Source of the DNA: Lycocorax pyrrhopterus obiensis
Taxonomy: Eukaryota > Chordata > Aves > Passeriformes > Paradisaeidae
Direction of reading: 5' to 3'
Assembly (NCBI GenBank): GCA_014706295.1
Contig: JACSVZ010000007.1
Location: forward strand, 4,953,699 to 5,017,698
Length of the DNA stretch: 64,000 nucleotides
The notes under the pieces were generated by a model. That model was given only the letters and a program-made list of their open reading frames with translations. It searched no databases and was not told the origin of the DNA. Positions within the stretch are counted from its first letter, which is position 1. Every line of letters begins with the position of its first letter. The position numbers were made by a program, and so were the translations under genes. Positions 62,501 through 64,000 of this stretch are shown here, piece by piece.

Positions 62501-64000
62501 CTTGGGAGCAATCCTCCAAGTATCCCAGGCTTTAAGTTAGATAAAACTGTGTGTTGTTAAATAGATATCTTAGCAACAGATAAGGTACAGACCTTGAGCT
62601 CTACTCAGGCAAAATGACAGAATTAAAGTGGTGAGAAACAGCAGAGAAGGAGGGTTTCTCCAAAACACTCAGGACACTGCCAGGGTGGGGAGTAGCTAAC
62701 ACATCTGTACATTTGCCCTCCCAGCAGGAAAAATAGGCAGTTTACCTTTTCAAAAGAGCAGTAACCACACATTAACCACCATATACATTGCTTTCTTCAA
62801 AGTGGCAGCCAAGACTTCCCACGAAGCAACTAAGTCCAAGGGTAAAGATCACCAATCAAGTAAAACCTACATATAACACTTCTACTTAAACACAGTTCAC
62901 ACAGAAAATGTGTGGGCTCAGATATACTACTGTAGGCAGAGTGAAGAAAAATAAAGTTTAGGCATAAAGATATTCCGGGTCCTCATATGCAAAGCTTTTT
63001 TTTTTTTTTTTTAAATGTATTTTCCCACTTTTCTTCAATTACATGAATAGGAATTCTGCATACCTCTCATAATGGAAAAGAGGCTGTGAAGGGCTTAAAT
63101 ACTGTATTTAAATGCCTTTGAGTGGGTACACTAGCATGGCTGATCCTATAGAAATCTATAAATTAATTTACAGGCCTTCAAGAGCCCAATAATGGCTCCA
63201 ATTCAGCAGTCATATGATTAATATCACCAATCCACTCCTAGATTTTATTTCCATCCTATTTAGAGAAAATATACAAGCCAATCTGACCCAGTTCAGTCTT
63301 GCTTGAAGCCTCCAGAGAATTATGCACAGATCTATGACATGAAAAAAACTAATTTAAAAAGAGATTAACATGCAAATCTGGTTTGAATTATTCACTTTAT
63401 AGCATTTATATTTTTCAAAAAAAGTTGGGCAACACATAGACTGTGCTTAGAAAAGGGCCTGCATGTCTGCATTGCTGCATCTCAGAAACAACTGCTGTAG
63501 CATTTCACATTTTCTTAAACTGAATGATGTATGAAAATCATACAAAAATTGTGGCAGATGGGCTTTTCCCCAAAGGTAATGCCTCGTTAAATAAAGAAAA
63601 CAAGAGAAAAAGGAATTTGGACTGAAGACCTCATTCTAGAATTAGAACCGTGGTCGTTTGGCCTGGACACAACCCCAAAGACTTCAGCAACTTCACTGTG
63701 TACACTGCAGCCCAGTCACTTAAAGAGAGTGGAAGAGCCCTGCACTGGGTAGGAAGTATTCATTCAGTCAACATGAGCAATAAAAATGAGCACAAAGCCA
63801 CAGAAAGGAAGTGGAAAAAGTGATTTTAAAAGAGTCCAAAATCATCATCTCTATCAGCTTAAGTAAGTCTTGGTCTTCCTAAGATAGTCTACTCAGTCTG
63901 TATGAGACACCGAATTAATTGCAGTAAAATTAAGGTGCTTGGGGATAAAATATTACAGAATGGATAAAACTATTATCCACTACAGCTGTGTGAATATTCT
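59581..64000. other. Intergenic spacer to the window edge, no gene recognised
   Basis: AT-rich with short open frames. Two further (AAAC)-type repeats occur, at 60967-60990 and 61188-61235 (the latter with an ACACAC segment), and a 17-base poly(T) at 62996-63012. I looked on both strands for WT1-type zinc-finger exons at this end and saw none. Confidence 0.5.

Noticed and set aside
62000..64000. Possible WT1 3' exon at the right edge
   Set aside because: No C2H2 zinc-finger pattern or WT1 C-terminal peptide was seen on the minus strand; WT1 is only inferred from known gene order.
1..64000. CRISPR arrays, insertion sequences, operons or phage-like systems
   Set aside because: None present. 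The vertebrate-type exon, CR1 and ERVL LTRs show this is a vertebrate nuclear sequence.

Overview
The window looks like avian nuclear DNA that is almost entirely intergenic. Three things point to a bird: several CR1 LINE fragments with the typical 3' tail, two solo LTRs of the avian ERVL type, and an overall AT-rich, intron-like composition with scarce CpG. No bacterial or viral gene layout is present. The LTR and CR1 variants look more like those of neoavian birds than of chicken, but that is a recollection of families, not a computed result.

The only confidently recognised gene is at the left edge. Positions 316-423 (+) are the last coding exon of RCN1 (reticulocalbin 1, an ER-lumen EF-hand protein ending in HDEL). 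A 3'UTR of about 1.15 kb follows, with a canonical AATAAA at 1546. In other vertebrates the gene downstream of RCN1 is WT1, convergently oriented and separated by a large gene-poor interval. The rest of the window (about 1.6 to 64 kb) fits that interval. I found no WT1 zinc-finger exon.

Layout: RCN1 3' end (1-1.6 kb); plain AT-rich spacer with a short coiled-coil-like reading frame behind a plausible splice acceptor (9.03-9.17 kb); solo LTR 1 (11.1-11.7 kb); long spacer with short tandem duplications (11.7-24.8 kb); solo LTR 2 (24.8-25.4 kb); spacer; a small isolated GC-rich island with a 37-bp G-rich minisatellite and a CTCF-like site (31.2-31.5 kb); CR1 fragments at 33.1, 35.3-35.8, 38.9-39.7, 47.3-48.1 (reverse) and 56.4-56.8 kb; a perfect 19-bp hairpin at 33.74 kb and a 29-bp palindrome at 41.16 kb; a second GC-rich islet with paired E-boxes at 42.4-42.6 kb; A-rich simple repeats at 59.5-61.2 kb. 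The remaining DNA holds only short open frames of the kind expected by chance.

There is no gene cluster or pathway to reconstruct. The most useful leads are the 31.2-31.5 kb island, the 9.05 kb reading frame, and the hairpin and palindrome structures. I see no evidence of a new multi-gene system.
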